64,000 bases of DNA, taken from the NCBI RefSeq assembly GCF_031656215.1, contig NZ_CP134228.1:3677001-3741000 (forward strand), read 5' to 3'. Numbering within the stretch: position 1 is the first letter of the stretch; the number at the start of each line of letters is the position of its first letter. This stretch comes from Mesorhizobium koreense. Lineage in GTDB: Bacteria; Pseudomonadota; Alphaproteobacteria; Rhizobiales; Rhizobiaceae. Below are positions 62,503 through 64,000 of the stretch, piece after piece. The position numbers and the translations under genes are program-made. The notes beneath the pieces were generated by a model that was not told the origin of the DNA, made no database searches, and was given only the letters and a program-made list of their open reading frames with translations.

Positions 62503-62747
62503 GGTGCGTCCTTCGAGGCTCGCCCGGAGATGTTCGCGAACAGATATCGACGCCGTGCGGGCTCGCACCTCAGGATGAGGGCGGGCGGCGCCTGTCACAT
62601 GTCCGCCTTCACTGACGATGCATCCAAATCCTCCGACATGGTCGGGTTTGAAGACAAGGCGCGAGCCTTCCTCATCCTGAGGTGCGAGCCCGCGCGACCT
62701 GTCCGACTGAGCCAAGCCATTTGCGGGCGAGCCTCGAAGGACGCACC
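62503..62747. repeat. Pair of 78-bp repeats in inverted orientation
   Basis: Copy one (62503-62580) and copy two (62670-62747) are reverse complements at both ends: the first 24 and the last 24 bases of each match perfectly, while the central 30 bases have the same length but differ. Segments such as CCTTCGAGGCTCGCCCG and CCTCAGGATGAGG recall a dispersed repeat of rhizobial genomes. The spacer is 89 bases. Confidence 0.85.
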
Positions 62748-63380
62748 GTGGCCGAGCCGAAAATGACCCGCCCGCTCGCGCCCGGCTCCGGCATACCGAC
62801 CGACCTTTTACTGAGAGCCTATGCGTCCGGCGTCTTTCCGATGGCGGAAAGCGCTGATGACCCGGAGGTATTCTGGGTCAGGCCGGAGACGCGCGGCATT
62901 ATCCCGCTCGACGCTTTCCACATACCGAAAAGCCTTGCCAAGACCATCCGCCATGGCGCTTTCGAGATTGCCTTCGACCGCGACTTCACCGGCGTGATCG
63001 AGGGTTGCTCGGAGAAACGGCCGGAGCGGCGAAGCACGTGGATCAACAAGCCGATCCGCGAGGCCTACACCCGTCTCTTCGAACTCGGACATTGCCATAC
63101 GGTCGAGGCATGGCGCGAGGGACAACTCGCCGGCGGACTCTACGGGGTCACCCTTGGCCGAGTCTTCTTCGGTGAAAGCATGTTTTCGCGTGAGCGCGAC
63201 GCCTCCAAGGTCTGCCTCGCCGCCCTCGTCGACAGGCTGAGCGCACGGAGCTTCCAGCTTCTCGACACGCAGTTCACCACCGAACACCTGAAGCGCTTTG
63301 GTGCGATCGACGTGCCACGCCGCAAATATGAGCGGCTGCTGGAAGAGGCGCTGAAGGGCGAACCGGCGACGTTCGGGTGA
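62748..63380 (+). CDS. aat: Leucyl/phenylalanyl-tRNA-protein transferase
   Basis: Adds Leu or Phe to N-terminal Arg or Lys, creating N-degrons read by ClpS-ClpA (both encoded at the left end of this window). The 210-aa product has [76 protein letters not shown] and [23 protein letters not shown] 62748 has AAGGA 6 bases upstream, and that site is the end of the neighbouring repeat; ATG 62763 is the alternative. The gene follows accC, as in many rhizobia. Confidence 0.95.
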   Translation: MAEPKMTRPLAPGSGIPTDLLLRAYASGVFPMAESADDPEVFWVRPETRGIIPLDAFHIPKSLAKTIRHGAFEIAFDRDFTGVIEGCSEKRPERRSTWINKPIREAYTRLFELGHCHTVEAWREGQLAGGLYGVTLGRVFFGESMFSRERDASKVCLAALVDRLSARSFQLLDTQFTTEHLKRFGAIDVPRRKYERLLEEALKGEPATFG

Positions 63381-63412
63381 CAATCGCGCGAATTGACCGG
63401 ACCTCAAGAATG

Positions 63413-63552
63413 CCCCCACCCCTAACCCCTCCCCACAAGGGGGAGGGAGACGCCGTCACCGCCCTCCGTGTCAAAAATCGCCGAAGGATTGTACTACATG
63501 GCGCTGGCACAAAGTTCCCCTCCCCCTTGTGGGGAGGGGTTAGGGGTGGGGG
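63413..63552. repeat. 35-bp perfect inverted repeat between aat and dnaE
   Basis: A C-rich 35-base arm (63413-63447, CCCCCACCCCTAACCCCTCC...) is matched perfectly by its reverse complement at 63518-63552, with a 70-base spacer. The element lies between two convergent genes and could terminate both transcripts; similar C-rich repeats are scattered through rhizobial chromosomes. Confidence 0.85.
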
Positions 63553-63571
63553 TAACGGCCGCGCAAAATTC

Positions 63572-64000
63572 TCACACCAGTTCTACCTCCACCACACCTG
63601 GAACGGCGCGGATGGCGGCGGCGATCTGGGGGGAAAGGCGGTAGCGGTCGGGCAGTTCGATCTCGACCTCGGCCTCGCCGCCCTCCTTGATGAGCACGAC
63701 CGAGACCTGCCCCTCCCCGCCGCGATCCAACCGCGCGGAGAGCGCATTCGCGGGCGCCGCGTCGCGCAGGAAGACGCGCATTTCCTGGCGCATGCGGCTT
63801 GCTTCCTCGTCGAGCGCCTGCACGGACTGGATGCGAAGGCTGATGCCTTCCGGCCTATCCTCCGCCGAGACGGTGATGACGACGGAGCGGCCGGGCTCCA
63901 GAAGATCACGGTACTGCGCCAGCGTTTCGGAAAACAGCACTGCCTCGAACTGGCCGGTCGTATCGGAAAGCTGGATGACGCCCATCTTGTTGCCGGTGCG
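63572..64000 (-). CDS. dnaE: DNA polymerase III subunit alpha, C-terminal end (5' part cut by window)
   Basis: The last 142 residues of a protein that continues beyond the right edge. They correspond to the OB-fold region at the DnaE C-terminus: TGNKMGVIQLSDTTGQFEAV, LFSETLAQYRDLLEPGRSVV and ITVSAEDRPEGISLRIQSVQ, then the tau-interacting tail with ELPDRYRLSPQIAAAIRAVP. The remainder cannot be checked. The aat-dnaE convergent arrangement agrees with the identification. An error-prone DnaE2 is less likely, because those end differently. Confidence 0.85.
   Translation of the reverse strand, partial: RTGNKMGVIQLSDTTGQFEAVLFSETLAQYRDLLEPGRSVVITVSAEDRPEGISLRIQSVQALDEEASRMRQEMRVFLRDAAPANALSARLDRGGEGQVSVVLIKEGGEAEVEIELPDRYRLSPQIAAAIRAVPGVVEVELV

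Overview
The window looks like a chromosome segment of an alphaproteobacterium of the order Hyphomicrobiales (Rhizobiales), most likely a Mesorhizobium/Phyllobacteriaceae-type organism. This is inferred from high GC content, protein style and gene order (clpS-clpA, prfB-mrcA-amiC-rne, CDP-alcohol transferase-perM-hdaA opposite purM-purN, aroQ-accB-accC-aat next to dnaE) and from rhizobial-type palindromic repeats. I ran no database search, so names rest on motifs and family knowledge. No prophage, insertion sequence, rRNA operon or CRISPR array is visible.

Layout. 1-9920: clpA (cut by the window edge), clpS, a phasin, a SPOR-domain D,D-carboxypeptidase, small conserved proteins, serine deaminase, a YdcF-like protein, an 840-bp repeat-bearing gap, and prfB with a programmed frameshift. 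10074-18882: PBP1A, N-acetylmuramoyl-L-alanine amidase, RNase E, a second phasin, RlmB. 19036-20899: a lower-GC accessory patch around tRNA-Thr. 20921-28955: hdaA operon, purMN, ParDE, a molybdopterin oxidoreductase, RlmJ. 29030-36218: secreted RNase T2 and partner, GST, Omp, SDR-uvrC, pgsA-moaD-moaE. 36377-46200: a GGDEF-EAL protein, ndk, DinB, ABC-F, a 25-aa peptide, an M23 peptidase, phosphate uptake, an RDD protein. 46303-53988: an SOS-controlled 28-aa peptide, an MttB-like/DMGDH-like methylamine pair, a GT39 glycosyltransferase, an LpxO-like hydroxylase, a secreted protein. 54073-64000: FMN reductase, carbonic anhydrase, folPBK, aminotransferase, DsbA, aroQ-accBC-aat and the 3' end of dnaE.

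The most interesting layer is regulatory. A 28-residue single-span membrane peptide (46303-46389, minus) sits directly under a near-consensus promoter with two overlapping alphaproteobacterial LexA boxes (GTTC-N7-GTTC), an arrangement reminiscent of Caulobacter SidA. Separately, exact matches to the sigma-EcfG general stress promoter (GGAAC-N16-CGTT) precede a DUF982 gene (19333), an ElaB/YqjD-like membrane protein (20570) and a 25-aa hydrophobic peptide (41854). A one-base variant precedes a small secreted protein (53988), and a further exact match abuts clpS. The window therefore appears to hold several stress-inducible micro- and small proteins inside an otherwise housekeeping chromosome segment.

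Two decoding oddities also stand out: the RF2 frameshift (AGGAGG...CTTTGAC) and an aroQ whose conserved N-terminus can only be reached from a CTG start codon.
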